Assembly (NCBI RefSeq): GCF_022775115.1
Contig: NZ_JALFLA010000072.1
Location: forward strand, 1-41,848
Direction of reading: 5' to 3'
DNA from: Agathobaculum sp.
GTDB taxonomy: Bacteria; Bacillota; Clostridia; Oscillospirales; Butyricicoccaceae
Length of the DNA: 41,848 nucleotides
The translations under genes and the position numbers were made by a program. Shown one piece after another: positions 25,856 to 32,520 of this stretch. A model generated the notes under the pieces. The model did no database searches. It was not told the DNA's origin and saw only the letters and a program-made list of their open reading frames with translations. Position 1 is the stretch's first letter. Every line of letters begins with the position of its first letter.

Positions 25856-26322
25856 TATACCAGCTCCAATCCGTAGCCGCCTACCCAATAGGTACAGGAG
25901 CCGAACACATACGAGCCGGAACCCGAGGAGCGGTAAGAGGTGCGGTACGAGGTTGTGTAGGAGGTAAGGTAAGAGCCGGAGCCGGAACCTGCGGGGAGGA
26001 ACACAGCATGGGTCAATGTAATGCTGCCGTCCTCTTGCACGCAGCACTGTACGGGTGGGAGCGCGCCGGCCATCACCGGCACGGGAGGACGAACTTGTCC
26101 GCCGTCATACCAGCCCTGATGCACAGGCTCGACGGCAAATACCGGCGCGGGCGCGGCGGTGTTTGCCGGGATGTCCGGCTGCTGCGGCTGCTCCGTTTGC
26201 GCAGGCTGGGGGGACTCGGTCGGCTGACAGTGGCGGGCATAGCTGTCCAAATCGAATACGACGCCGTCGATCTCCCGGTATTGCGCCGGATTCATCGCTA
26301 AAATTCCGTTTGGCTTGGACAT
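25855..26322 (-). CDS. Ser/Tyr/Gly-rich repetitive protein, unrecognised
   Basis: I do not recognise this 155-residue protein. It has a conserved-looking N-terminus (NPAQYREIDGVVFDLDSYAR, 11-30), a Pro/Gln/Ala-rich linker (33-60), a middle part ending in VFLPAG, then a low-complexity tail: GSGSGSY (112-118), three repeats of the form xTSY (LTSY, TTSY, RTSY) and GSGSY (134-138), finishing YVFGSCTYWVGGYGLELV. There is no signal peptide or membrane helix. ATG 26322 follows AAAGGAGG. It is coupled to a probable glycosyltransferase and faces an FkbM methyltransferase, so it could be the hydroxyl-rich substrate of those enzymes, for instance a spore-surface protein; that is inference. Confidence 0.75.
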   Translation of the reverse strand: MSKPNGILAMNPAQYREIDGVVFDLDSYARHCQPTESPQPAQTEQPQQPDIPANTAAPAPVFAVEPVHQGWYDGGQVRPPVPVMAGALPPVQCCVQEDGSITLTHAVFLPAGSGSGSYLTSYTTSYRTSYRSSGSGSYVFGSCTYWVGGYGLELV

Positions 26323-26361
26323 GCTGCGCCGCCTCCTTTGATCGCAATTGTCTGTGAATAA

Positions 26362-26390
26362 ATTATACTGTACATAGCAGAAAACCGCAA
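26362..26390 (-). promoter_or_regulatory. Promoter for the Ser/Tyr-rich protein operon
   Basis: On the reverse strand TTGCGG (26385-26390) and TATAAT (26362-26367) are 17 bases apart, with ATG 26322 about 40 bases downstream. Confidence 0.55.
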
Positions 26391-26433
26391 TGACAAAATC
26401 CGATCCCGGAAAAAGTTTTTCCGAACGCTCCGC

Positions 26434-26462
26434 TTTACAGGCGGTGGGCTGCGGTCTATAAT
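26434..26462 (+). promoter_or_regulatory. Promoter for the FkbM methyltransferase gene
   Basis: TTTACA (26434-26439) and TATAAT (26457-26462) are 17 bases apart. The ATG is 25 bases downstream with AGGAGG between. Confidence 0.75.
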
Positions 26463-26486
26463 AGAATGCGGAATAGGAGGAAAGAC

Positions 26487-27557
26487 ATGGATTTTCAATC
26501 GCTGGAAACATCAGTTTGGCAGCGTCTTGCGGCGGAAACACGGCCGATCGTGCTGTATGGCATGGGGGATGGCGCGGACAAAATTTTTGCGGAGTTTGAC
26601 CGGCTGGGCATTCGCGCGTCGGCTGTGTTTGCAAGCGACGAATTTGTGCGCGGCCATTCGTTTCGCGGCTTTCAGGTGATGCGCTTGCGCGAGGTGCTCG
26701 CGCGTTGGGGCGAGGATATTGTTATCGTTATTGCCTTTGCAAGTCAGCGTCCTGAGGTGCTTGCGCGGATGTATGCGCTGGATGCACGGTACGAGGTGGT
26801 CGCGCCCGATGTGCCTGTCGTTCCGGGCGAGCTGTTTGACAATGCGTTTGTCCGCCGCCACGCTGCCGAAATGGAGCAGGCTTTTGACCTGCTGGCGGAT
26901 GAGCGGTCGCGTCAGGTCTTTTTGGATACCGTGCGCTTTAAGCTGTCCGGCAAGCTGCATTATCTCCGCGCGAGCGAGACGGACAAGGATGAAGCATTCT
27001 CATCCATCCTGCGGCCGACGGATGCGGAGCATTTCGCCGATCTCGGCGCATACAATGGAGATACTGTGCGCGAGCTGCTGGCCTATACGGGCGGGCGCTT
27101 TGCCTCGATCACCGCGCTGGAGCCTGACCAGCGTAATTTCCGCAAGCTGTCCGACTATGCGGCGCACAACCTGTCGGGCGAGGTGTGCTTGGTGCAGGCG
27201 GGCGCGTGGTCGGCTGATACCGTTATGTCCTTTGCTGACCGTGCCGGGCGGCAGTCGCGCCTTGGCGCGTCGGGCCGACAAACGCAGATGCGCGCGCTGG
27301 ACAGCGTGCTGGGCGGCATGCCCTGTACGCTGCTGAAAATGGATGTGGAGGGCGCGGAGCGGGAGGCCATCGCGGGCGCGGCGCAGACGATAAAACGATA
27401 CCGTCCGCGGCTCAACATTGCCGCCTATCACCGCAGCGAGGATTTTTTTGCGCTGCCTCTGTTGATTCGGGCACTGTGCCCGGCCTACCGGCTGTATTTG
27501 CGCCATCATCCGTATGTGCCCGCGTGGGATACAAATTTATATGCGTCATGTGAATAA
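26487..27557 (+). CDS. FkbM-family SAM-dependent methyltransferase
   Basis: The 356-residue product has an N-terminal Rossmann-like region (IVLYGMGDGADKIFAEFDRL, about 21-40) resembling the nucleotide-sugar-binding parts of other surface-sugar enzymes, and a C-terminal FkbM methyltransferase domain: SAM-binding FADLGAYNGDTVREL (about 182-196), acidic ALEPDQRNF (about 212) and LLKMDVEGAEREAI (about 282). FkbM proteins commonly O-methylate sugars on polysaccharides, glycoproteins or antibiotics. ATG 26487 follows AGGAGG. It faces the Ser/Tyr-rich protein and glycosyltransferase genes across 165 bases, which suggests, without proving, a shared glycan pathway. Confidence 0.88.
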   Translation: MDFQSLETSVWQRLAAETRPIVLYGMGDGADKIFAEFDRLGIRASAVFASDEFVRGHSFRGFQVMRLREVLARWGEDIVIVIAFASQRPEVLARMYALDARYEVVAPDVPVVPGELFDNAFVRRHAAEMEQAFDLLADERSRQVFLDTVRFKLSGKLHYLRASETDKDEAFSSILRPTDAEHFADLGAYNGDTVRELLAYTGGRFASITALEPDQRNFRKLSDYAAHNLSGEVCLVQAGAWSADTVMSFADRAGRQSRLGASGRQTQMRALDSVLGGMPCTLLKMDVEGAEREAIAGAAQTIKRYRPRLNIAAYHRSEDFFALPLLIRALCPAYRLYLRHHPYVPAWDTNLYASCE

Positions 27558-27563
27558 AAAGGG

Positions 27564-27592
27564 TGGACATATCTGCTTGGCAGCGGTATAAT
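27564..27592 (+). promoter_or_regulatory. Promoter for the HIT protein gene
   Basis: TGGACA (27564-27569) and TATAAT (27587-27592) are 17 bases apart, with the ATG 36 bases downstream. Confidence 0.65.
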
Positions 27593-27627
27593 CGTTTTGC
27601 ATAACAAGCGAAAAGGAGAAAGATAGT

Positions 27628-28050
27628 ATGGGATGTTTCTACTGTGACGAGCACCACGAGGGTCGTGAGGCGATCATGTTCAAGGTGGGCGATATGAAGG
27701 CCGGTACATTGTATCTGTTCAAGGATCAGGCGCACAAGGGGCGCTGCGTGCTGGCGCTCGGCTCGCACAAAAAGGAACTGTGCGAATGCGATGAGCAGGA
27801 GCGCAATGCTTTTTGCGCCGATTTGGCAGCGGCTTCGGGTGCGGTGAAGAAGCTCTGGGGCTGCACCAAGCTCAATCTCGCCTCCTACGGCGACAGCAAC
27901 CCCCATCTGCATTTCCATATCGTGCCTAAGTATGAGGGTGGCTTCGAGTTTGGCGGCAGCTTTGCCATCACCAACCCGGAGCCTGTGCTGTTGCAGGATG
28001 AGGAATACCAACAGATGATCGCAGCGCTCAAGCAGGAGCTTGGCATCTGA
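27628..28050 (+). CDS. HIT-family nucleotide hydrolase/transferase
   Basis: The 140-residue product has the HIT signature HxHxH in PHLHFHIVPK (about 91-100) and the family context NLASYGDSNPHLH. HIT proteins hydrolyse or transfer nucleotides from substrates such as AMP-lysine or dinucleoside polyphosphates. The N-terminus has CxxC (MGCFYCDEHH), seen in some HIT proteins and able to bind zinc with the following histidines; zinc binding here is inferred. ATG 27628 follows AAGGAG. It is a single-gene unit with its own promoter and a strong terminator. Confidence 0.92.
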   Translation: MGCFYCDEHHEGREAIMFKVGDMKAGTLYLFKDQAHKGRCVLALGSHKKELCECDEQERNAFCADLAAASGAVKKLWGCTKLNLASYGDSNPHLHFHIVPKYEGGFEFGGSFAITNPEPVLLQDEEYQQMIAALKQELGI

Positions 28051-28068
28051 GCGAAACACCCAGCGGAT

Positions 28069-28100
28069 AAAAAGAGAAGGCATTCTGCCTTCTCTTTTTT
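28069..28100 (+). terminator. Terminator after the HIT gene
   Basis: A 14-bp stem, AAAAAGAGAAGGCA (28069-28082) with TGCCTTCTCTTTTT (28086-28099), has loop TTC and ends in six T. Confidence 0.9.
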
Positions 28101-28187
28101 GCATGTCAGCGCGATTTTTCGACCTCTTGCCGAAAACAGCGAGACAATAGCCGCACAGTACGGTATACTGCTTACAGAAAGGAGGCG

Positions 28188-28640
28188 GTGCATATCAAAA
28201 TCCTGTTGGAACCGCTGGAGGGTGAGGTAGAGGTTGTGATACGCGGGCGGATGGATGACCCACTCGTACAAAAGCTGCTCGGCGCCTGCCGTCAGGTCGA
28301 GCAGGCACGGCGGCTGTTTCTTTACCGGGACGGGCGCGCGTTTCTCTGCGATTACACGGAGGTGGACTGGTTCGAGGCGCGCGGGGGCGGCGTAACCGCA
28401 CACATGAAAGGGGAGGAACTGGAGGCCAAGTGCCGCCTGCATGAGCTGGCTGAAGCCGCCGCATCACGCGGCTTTGTGCAGATCAGTAAGGGGCTGCTTG
28501 TCAATGTATCGCAGATACGCTCGGTTTCCGCCGCGTTCAGCGGCAACTATCTGGCCGAGCTGAAAGACGGAAAGACGACGCTTGTCATTTCCAGAAAGTA
28601 TGTCAAATCGTTTCGAAGCTATGTGATGGAGGTCTTGTAG
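28188..28640 (+). CDS. LytTR-type DNA-binding regulator
   Basis: The 150-residue product has a short N-terminal region (MHIKILLEPLEGEVEVVI) and a C-terminal LytTR DNA-binding domain (about 50-150) with the typical SRGFVQISKGLLVNVSQIRS, GNYLAELKDGKTTLVISRKY and VKSFRSYV. It has no receiver domain, so it is not a standard response regulator. GTG 28188 is the only start giving the full domain, but it sits only two bases after AAAGGAGG, an unusually short spacing that may lower translation. It is followed directly by the DUF3021 gene; such pairs usually regulate their own operon or an adjacent ABC transporter, which is missing here. Confidence 0.92.
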   Translation: MHIKILLEPLEGEVEVVIRGRMDDPLVQKLLGACRQVEQARRLFLYRDGRAFLCDYTEVDWFEARGGGVTAHMKGEELEAKCRLHELAEAAASRGFVQISKGLLVNVSQIRSVSAAFSGNYLAELKDGKTTLVISRKYVKSFRSYVMEVL

Positions 28641-29030
28641 ATGAAACTGAAAAACGTTCTCGCACATATTGTCATTGGACTGGGAATAGGCTCGGTCATC
28701 TCCTCGCTCAGCATCGCTTGGATGAGCGGGGTGGACAACACGCTCAAACAGGTGCTTGTGTGGCTGCTGGCCTCCGCGCTGTATGGCGTTGTTTCGCTGC
28801 TGTATGATACCGATTTCTGGCCGCTGCCGGTGCAGATTGCTGTGCATTTGCTGCTCTGCTGCGGCATCACGCTGGCAACAGCATGGAAGCTCTATGGCGA
28901 CAGTTTGGGGCTGGGGCTGCTGGTACAGAGCGTGCTGCCAGGTTTTCTTGTGGTCTACGTTGTGATATCACTCATTCTGTTTGCGGTCGACCACAGACGG
29001 GCGCGGGAGATCAATGAAAAGCTCAAATAA
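28641..29030 (+). CDS. DUF3021 membrane protein, partner of the LytTR regulator
   Basis: The 129-residue product has four hydrophobic segments (about 7-27, 37-55, 63-82 and 93-116) and a charged C-terminal tail (DHRRAREINEKLK), fitting DUF3021. In known LytTR/DUF3021 pairs the membrane protein is thought to hold the regulator inactive at the membrane until a signal appears. The ATG follows the LytTR stop with no gap, and GGAGG inside the end of that gene is its ribosome binding site, so translation is coupled. The signal is unknown. Confidence 0.88.
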   Translation: MKLKNVLAHIVIGLGIGSVISSLSIAWMSGVDNTLKQVLVWLLASALYGVVSLLYDTDFWPLPVQIAVHLLLCCGITLATAWKLYGDSLGLGLLVQSVLPGFLVVYVVISLILFAVDHRRAREINEKLK

Positions 29031-29044
29031 CCGCTATAACTATC

Positions 29045-29081
29045 AATGCAGGACTTCACCGGTTTGGTAAAGTCCTGCATT
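29045..29081. terminator. Hairpin between the DUF3021 and response-regulator genes, likely terminator
   Basis: AATGCAGGACTT (29045-29056) pairs with the complementary end at 29070-29081, with further ACC/GGT pairing inside. It lies between convergent genes. The T tract is poor on both strands, so termination strength is uncertain. Confidence 0.5.
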
Positions 29082-29127
29082 GGTCTGTCAAAGTATTGTT
29101 TTCGCGTGAATGGCCGTGCGATGCGGC

Positions 29128-29835
29128 TTATTCATCCTCAGCCAAGCGATAGCCCACGCCGACCTCGGTGAACAGATAGGCGGGCTCGGCAGGGTTGTCC
29201 TCGATTTTGCGGCGGATGTTGGCCATGTTGACGCGCAGGATCTGGTTGTTGCCGCTTGCGCGAGGCCCCCAAAGCTCCTTGATGATATAATCATACGTCA
29301 GCACTTTGCCGGCGTGTTTACCGAGCAGCGCGACGATACGAAACTCGCTGAGTGTCAGCTTGACGTTTTTGCCGTTTTTCAGCACCTGATGCTTATTATA
29401 GTCGATGGTCAGCTCACCGACGGTGTATGTACCGCGCTGTGCGATCTCGCTGTTGGACGATGTGGTACGGGTGTGCCGGATGGCGGTACGCACACGGGCG
29501 AGCAGCTCGGCTGTGCCAAAGGGCTTGGTCAGGTAATCATCCGCACCGAGGTCAAGCGCACTAACCTTGTCCAGCTCATGAGAACGGGCGGAAACCACAA
29601 CAACCGGCAAGCTGCTCCAAGAGCGGATGGATTGAAGGATCTCGATCCCGTCCATATCCGGCAGACCAAGATCAAGGATGACCAGATCGGGACAGTGTGA
29701 GGAGACCATGGACAGCGCTTCGCTGCCCGAGCGTGCCTGAATGGTTTCATATCCATTGGAGCTGAGGATGGTCGAGATGAAATGCGCAATGCTTTTTTCA
29801 TCCTCAATGATCAAAACCTTTTCTCGGATGTTCAT
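29128..29835 (-). CDS. KdpE-like OmpR/PhoB-family response regulator
   Basis: The 235-residue product has a receiver domain with acidic EDE (11-13), the phosphorylated Asp55 in LVILDLGLPDMDG, VVSARS and the conserved Lys in YLTKPF, then a winged-helix DNA-binding domain (about 130-232) with LTLSEFRIVALL and VGVGYRLAED. The whole resembles KdpE. Its start overlaps the end of the kinase gene by four bases (ATGA), so the pair is translated together. In the known system KdpE turns on kdpFABC potassium uptake under K+ limitation; no kdp transport genes are within this window. Confidence 0.92.
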   Translation of the reverse strand: MNIREKVLIIEDEKSIAHFISTILSSNGYETIQARSGSEALSMVSSHCPDLVILDLGLPDMDGIEILQSIRSWSSLPVVVVSARSHELDKVSALDLGADDYLTKPFGTAELLARVRTAIRHTRTTSSNSEIAQRGTYTVGELTIDYNKHQVLKNGKNVKLTLSEFRIVALLGKHAGKVLTYDYIIKELWGPRASGNNQILRVNMANIRRKIEDNPAEPAYLFTEVGVGYRLAEDE

Positions 29836-30920
29836 TCTTGTCTCTCCTCTCCGGAAAGCGGCAGGCGGAACACAAATTCCGCACCGGTATCAAGATTGTG
29901 TGCCTCCATCGTGCCATCATGCGCGCGGATAATTGCCATGCAGACCGACAGACCAAGCCCCATGTTGCGCTTGCCGTCTGCCGCCGAGATCTCGCTGCGC
30001 GGGAGCGTGCCGTCAAACAGCTTGGGCAGTATATCGGGCGGGATGCCGCGGCCGTTGTCCGATACCGAAAAGCTGGCGTATTCACCATCTTGACAGGGCG
30101 ACAACCGGATTTGCGAGGTCGTTTCTCCGTGTATGACGGCGTTTTCGAGCAAGTTGGCCAGAACTTGCTCAATCAGGATCGGATCCATCGGCACAAGCAA
30201 AAGGCCGTCCGGCACATTGACCTTGATCGAGATATGCGGAAAGCGCTTACGGAATTTGCGCACAGTTTCGCTCAGAACCTCCTCGGCGGCCTCCTCGTGC
30301 TTGCATATCTGTGTGTGCGTATCCCCGATGCGCGTGATCGAGAGCAGGTTTTCCACCACGCGGATCAGCCACTCGGCTTCGTCGTGCGCGTCCGCAAGCA
30401 GCACTCGCTGCTGCGCGGGGGACAGGTCGGGCGTTTCGAGCAGGGTCGAGGTCGCGCCAACGATTGAGGTCAGCGGTGTGCGGATATCGTGGGAAAACGA
30501 GCGCAGCAAATCGGCGCGCATCCGCTCCTTTTCACTTTCGGCGCGCAGGCGGTCGTGCTGTTTGATCTTGGTGGTCAGTGTGCAGGTGATAATCGACACA
30601 GTAAACATGGTCAGAAAGGTGATCGGATAGCCGGTGAGCGTGAAATTAAGAACCCAATAGGGGTATGTAAAAATATAATTGATGCATACCACACTCAGCA
30701 GTGATGCCAGCGAGCCAAACAGATACCCGGTCGTCAGGCGGGAGATCAGCAGCACTGCCAGCACAAATACGGGATAAGCGAAGCCGTCGCTGCTGTCCGC
30801 GAAGCGCAGCAGGCTGCAAATCTCAACCGCACAGGTAAAGATGGCGGTGGATATCACAAGGTCGCGCATGGAAACGGGGAATAGCTTGGTGCTTGCTTTG
30901 GGAATCTGCAAAATGTCCAC
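29832..30920 (-). CDS. KdpD-like sensor histidine kinase without the N-terminal KdpD/Usp domains
   Basis: The 362-residue kinase has three to four membrane helices in a DUF4118-like region (about 20-118; SVVCINYIFTYPYWVLNFTLTG is the tell-tale segment), a linker helix, a dimerisation domain with His144 in SFSHDIRTPL, and an ATPase domain with NLLENAVIHG, DNGRGIP and GLGLSV. Canonical KdpD has about 400 extra N-terminal residues, so this is the shortened form found in many Clostridia. GTG 30920 follows GGAGG. What it senses is unknown; potassium, osmotic or envelope signals are all possible. Confidence 0.9.
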   Translation of the reverse strand: MDILQIPKASTKLFPVSMRDLVISTAIFTCAVEICSLLRFADSSDGFAYPVFVLAVLLISRLTTGYLFGSLASLLSVVCINYIFTYPYWVLNFTLTGYPITFLTMFTVSIITCTLTTKIKQHDRLRAESEKERMRADLLRSFSHDIRTPLTSIVGATSTLLETPDLSPAQQRVLLADAHDEAEWLIRVVENLLSITRIGDTHTQICKHEEAAEEVLSETVRKFRKRFPHISIKVNVPDGLLLVPMDPILIEQVLANLLENAVIHGETTSQIRLSPCQDGEYASFSVSDNGRGIPPDILPKLFDGTLPRSEISAADGKRNMGLGLSVCMAIIRAHDGTMEAHNLDTGAEFVFRLPLSGEERQE

Positions 30921-30968
30921 CTTTCCTCCGGTTCAAGTTGATTTGGACACAGCTTGGATATCTACTTG

Positions 30969-31012
30969 ATTATAGCAGAAAATCTGCTGTGCAAATGTTA
31001 ATTCAATGTTAA
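30969..31012 (-). promoter_or_regulatory. Promoter and tandem TTAACA box for the KdpDE-like operon
   Basis: On the reverse strand TATAAT (30969-30974) is preceded by two exact TTAACA repeats five bases apart (31007-31012 and 30996-31001). Such 11-bp-period repeats are bound by PhoB/PhoP/KdpE-type regulators. An inverted repeat AGCAGA-AAA-TCTGCT lies at 30974-30988, between the box and the -10. The -35 is poor, as expected for an activated promoter. The box overlaps the end of the next gene by a few bases. Confidence 0.6.
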
Positions 31013-31995
31013 AAAATGGATAACTGTGCGATGGAAAAGCTGGGAAAATATTTTTCGACAAAGGGAACAGAGGGGACGGTGAAGGTTTTATCATTGAGAT
31101 ATTGCAGCGCGCCGGCAGGCTCTGTGAAGCGGAAGGTGAGGGAGTAGGCATACAGCGCCTGCCCCTTTTCGCCATAGGGGCGGTCAAGCTCGTTTACGCC
31201 ATATTTGCCGTCGCCCAGCAGTGGACAGCCGATAGACGCCATGTGCGCGCGGATCTGATGTGTGCGTCCGGTCAGCAGCTCGCACTCGACCAGTGACAGC
31301 CGCCCCGCCGTGGCCAAGGTGCGGTAGCGTGTGCGCGCTGTTTTCGCGCCGGGCACACGGGTCTTGTGCAGCGTGACCTGCTTGCGTGCCTCGTCCCGCC
31401 GGAGAAAATTTTCGATCAGTCCCGCAGGCGGTTGCGGACAGCCATGCACGGCACATAAATAGCGCTTTTCCACCTCGCGGGCCTTGATCCTGTCGTTCAG
31501 GATACGAAGCGCTTCGGCCGTTTTAGCCGCGATCACGATGCCGCCTGTGTTGCGGTCGATCCGGTTGCAGAGCGCTGGAGCAAAGGAGGCCGCGTCCTCG
31601 GGTTTCCACGCGCCGCACTGCCAAAGATACGCCTGAATATGCGCGATGAGCGTATCGTCATCACCGCTTTCGTCCTCGTGGACGACCATGCCGGGCGCCT
31701 TGTCGGCCAGCAGGATGTGCCCGTCCTCATAGACGATCCGCAGGCGCGGCCGCGCGATGCGGCGAAAGGCTTGCTCACCGCTGGGCGGGTCGAAATACTC
31801 GTCGTTCAGATAAAGCTGCAAAATATCGCCCTCGGCCAGCCGATAGGCCGCGTCGGCGCGCTTGCCGTTGACCTTGATGCGCTTGAGACGGAGATATTTA
31901 TGCATCTGCCCGCCGGGCAGGCGCGGAACGGCCTTTTCCAAAAACTTATTGAGCCGCTGGCCGCTGTCGTTGCGCGTGATGTGAAATTCCTTCAA
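31009..31995 (-). CDS. RluA/RluD-family rRNA pseudouridine synthase
   Basis: The enzyme isomerises uridine to pseudouridine in rRNA. The 328-residue product has an N-terminal S4 RNA-binding domain (residues 12-62) and the catalytic domain with NRIDRNTGGIVI, giving the catalytic Asp147, then KRYLCAVHG and LLTGRTHQIRAHMA. Start TTG 31995 was chosen because it follows AGAAAGG at a normal distance, leaves the S4 domain intact, and a TATACT -10 lies 43 bases before it at 32038-32043; the frame runs on to 32112 through that promoter. The exact rRNA position modified (RluC or RluD type) cannot be told. Confidence 0.9.
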   Translation of the reverse strand: MKEFHITRNDSGQRLNKFLEKAVPRLPGGQMHKYLRLKRIKVNGKRADAAYRLAEGDILQLYLNDEYFDPPSGEQAFRRIARPRLRIVYEDGHILLADKAPGMVVHEDESGDDDTLIAHIQAYLWQCGAWKPEDAASFAPALCNRIDRNTGGIVIAAKTAEALRILNDRIKAREVEKRYLCAVHGCPQPPAGLIENFLRRDEARKQVTLHKTRVPGAKTARTRYRTLATAGRLSLVECELLTGRTHQIRAHMASIGCPLLGDGKYGVNELDRPYGEKGQALYAYSLTFRFTEPAGALQYLNDKTFTVPSVPFVEKYFPSFSIAQLSIF

Positions 31996-32195
31996 ATTGA
32001 TAAACCTTTCTGTAACAGGGTCGGATATCTTGTATTTAGTATACCGTATTTTTGCCAAAAAGAAAAGACCGGGATGCTGTTTTGCGTCTCTCATGAAAAT
32101 TTGTAAAGCCAATGGGTCATTTTGAATAACAAGTAGCGGGTTTCACGCTTATACTGATGGCAGGAGCGTGATGTGGAGTGTTTTGCAGAGGTCAG

Positions 32196-32324
32196 GTGAT
32201 CGGATTGGTGCTGATCTTTGTGGGGAGCGGCCTGCTTATCGGCAGCATTCTGCCATCGTGTCCGTTGGTCTGGCTGCTGTCGCTCGCACTGATCGCGGCA
32301 GGCATATTGTTGCTCCGATGCTGA
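32196..32324 (+). CDS. Small two-helix membrane protein upstream of spoVM
   Basis: A 43-codon frame from GTG 32196 to TGA 32322-32324 encodes two hydrophobic stretches (IGLVLIFVGSGLLIGSIL and VWLLSLALIAAGILLLR) joined by PSCPL. An in-frame GTG at 32178 could add six residues. AGAGG lies just upstream of 32196. The strong hydrophobicity in only one frame and the position directly before spoVM suggest a real small protein, perhaps a sporulation membrane protein, but I do not recognise the family. Confidence 0.55.
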   Translation: MIGLVLIFVGSGLLIGSILPSCPLVWLLSLALIAAGILLLRC

Positions 32325-32342
32325 TAAGGGGAGGTGAGCAAG

Positions 32343-32414
32343 GTGAAGGTGGTCGTCTGGAAAAGCCCGAAATATCTGCGCGGCATATTGTGCAGGCTCT
32401 TTCATATCACATAA
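32343..32414 (+). CDS. spoVM: SpoVM-like spore coat localisation peptide
   Basis: The 23-residue product MKVVVWKSPKYLRGILCRLF then HIT matches the length and pattern of SpoVM (a MKxxxxKxPKxLxGIxRxxF type amphipathic helix). SpoVM recognises the convex surface of the forespore membrane and anchors SpoIVA there. Pro9, Gly14 and the basic face Lys7-Lys10-Arg13-Arg18 are in the expected places. The start is GTG 32343 with GGGGAGG eight bases upstream. It sits 106 bases before sipL and spoIVA, its functional partners, which strongly supports the call. A terminator follows directly. Confidence 0.82.
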   Translation: MKVVVWKSPKYLRGILCRLFHIT

Positions 32415-32424
32415 CAGCATGCGG

Positions 32425-32455
32425 AAAGCAGAGGCATAAAAGTCTCTGCTTTTTT
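32425..32455 (+). terminator. Terminator after spoVM
   Basis: AAAGCAGAG (32425-32433) pairs with CTCTGCTTT (32444-32452) around a ten-base loop, followed by T through 32455. It separates spoVM from sipL. Confidence 0.8.
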
Positions 32456-32483
32456 CATATTCAGCAAAAGGGGGACATATTGT
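32455..32483 (+). promoter_or_regulatory. Sigma-E-like (mother-cell) promoter for sipL-spoIVA
   Basis: TCATATT (32455-32461) and CATATTGT (32476-32483) are 14 bases apart. This fits the sigma-E pattern of Bacillus and clostridia (KMATATT, 14-15 bases, CATAnnnT). The ATG of sipL is 37 bases downstream. The -35 begins at the last T of the spoVM terminator. Confidence 0.7.
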
Positions 32484-32520
32484 GAAACAGGAGCAGCAGT
32501 GAAAAAAGGAGGCAGCAGCA

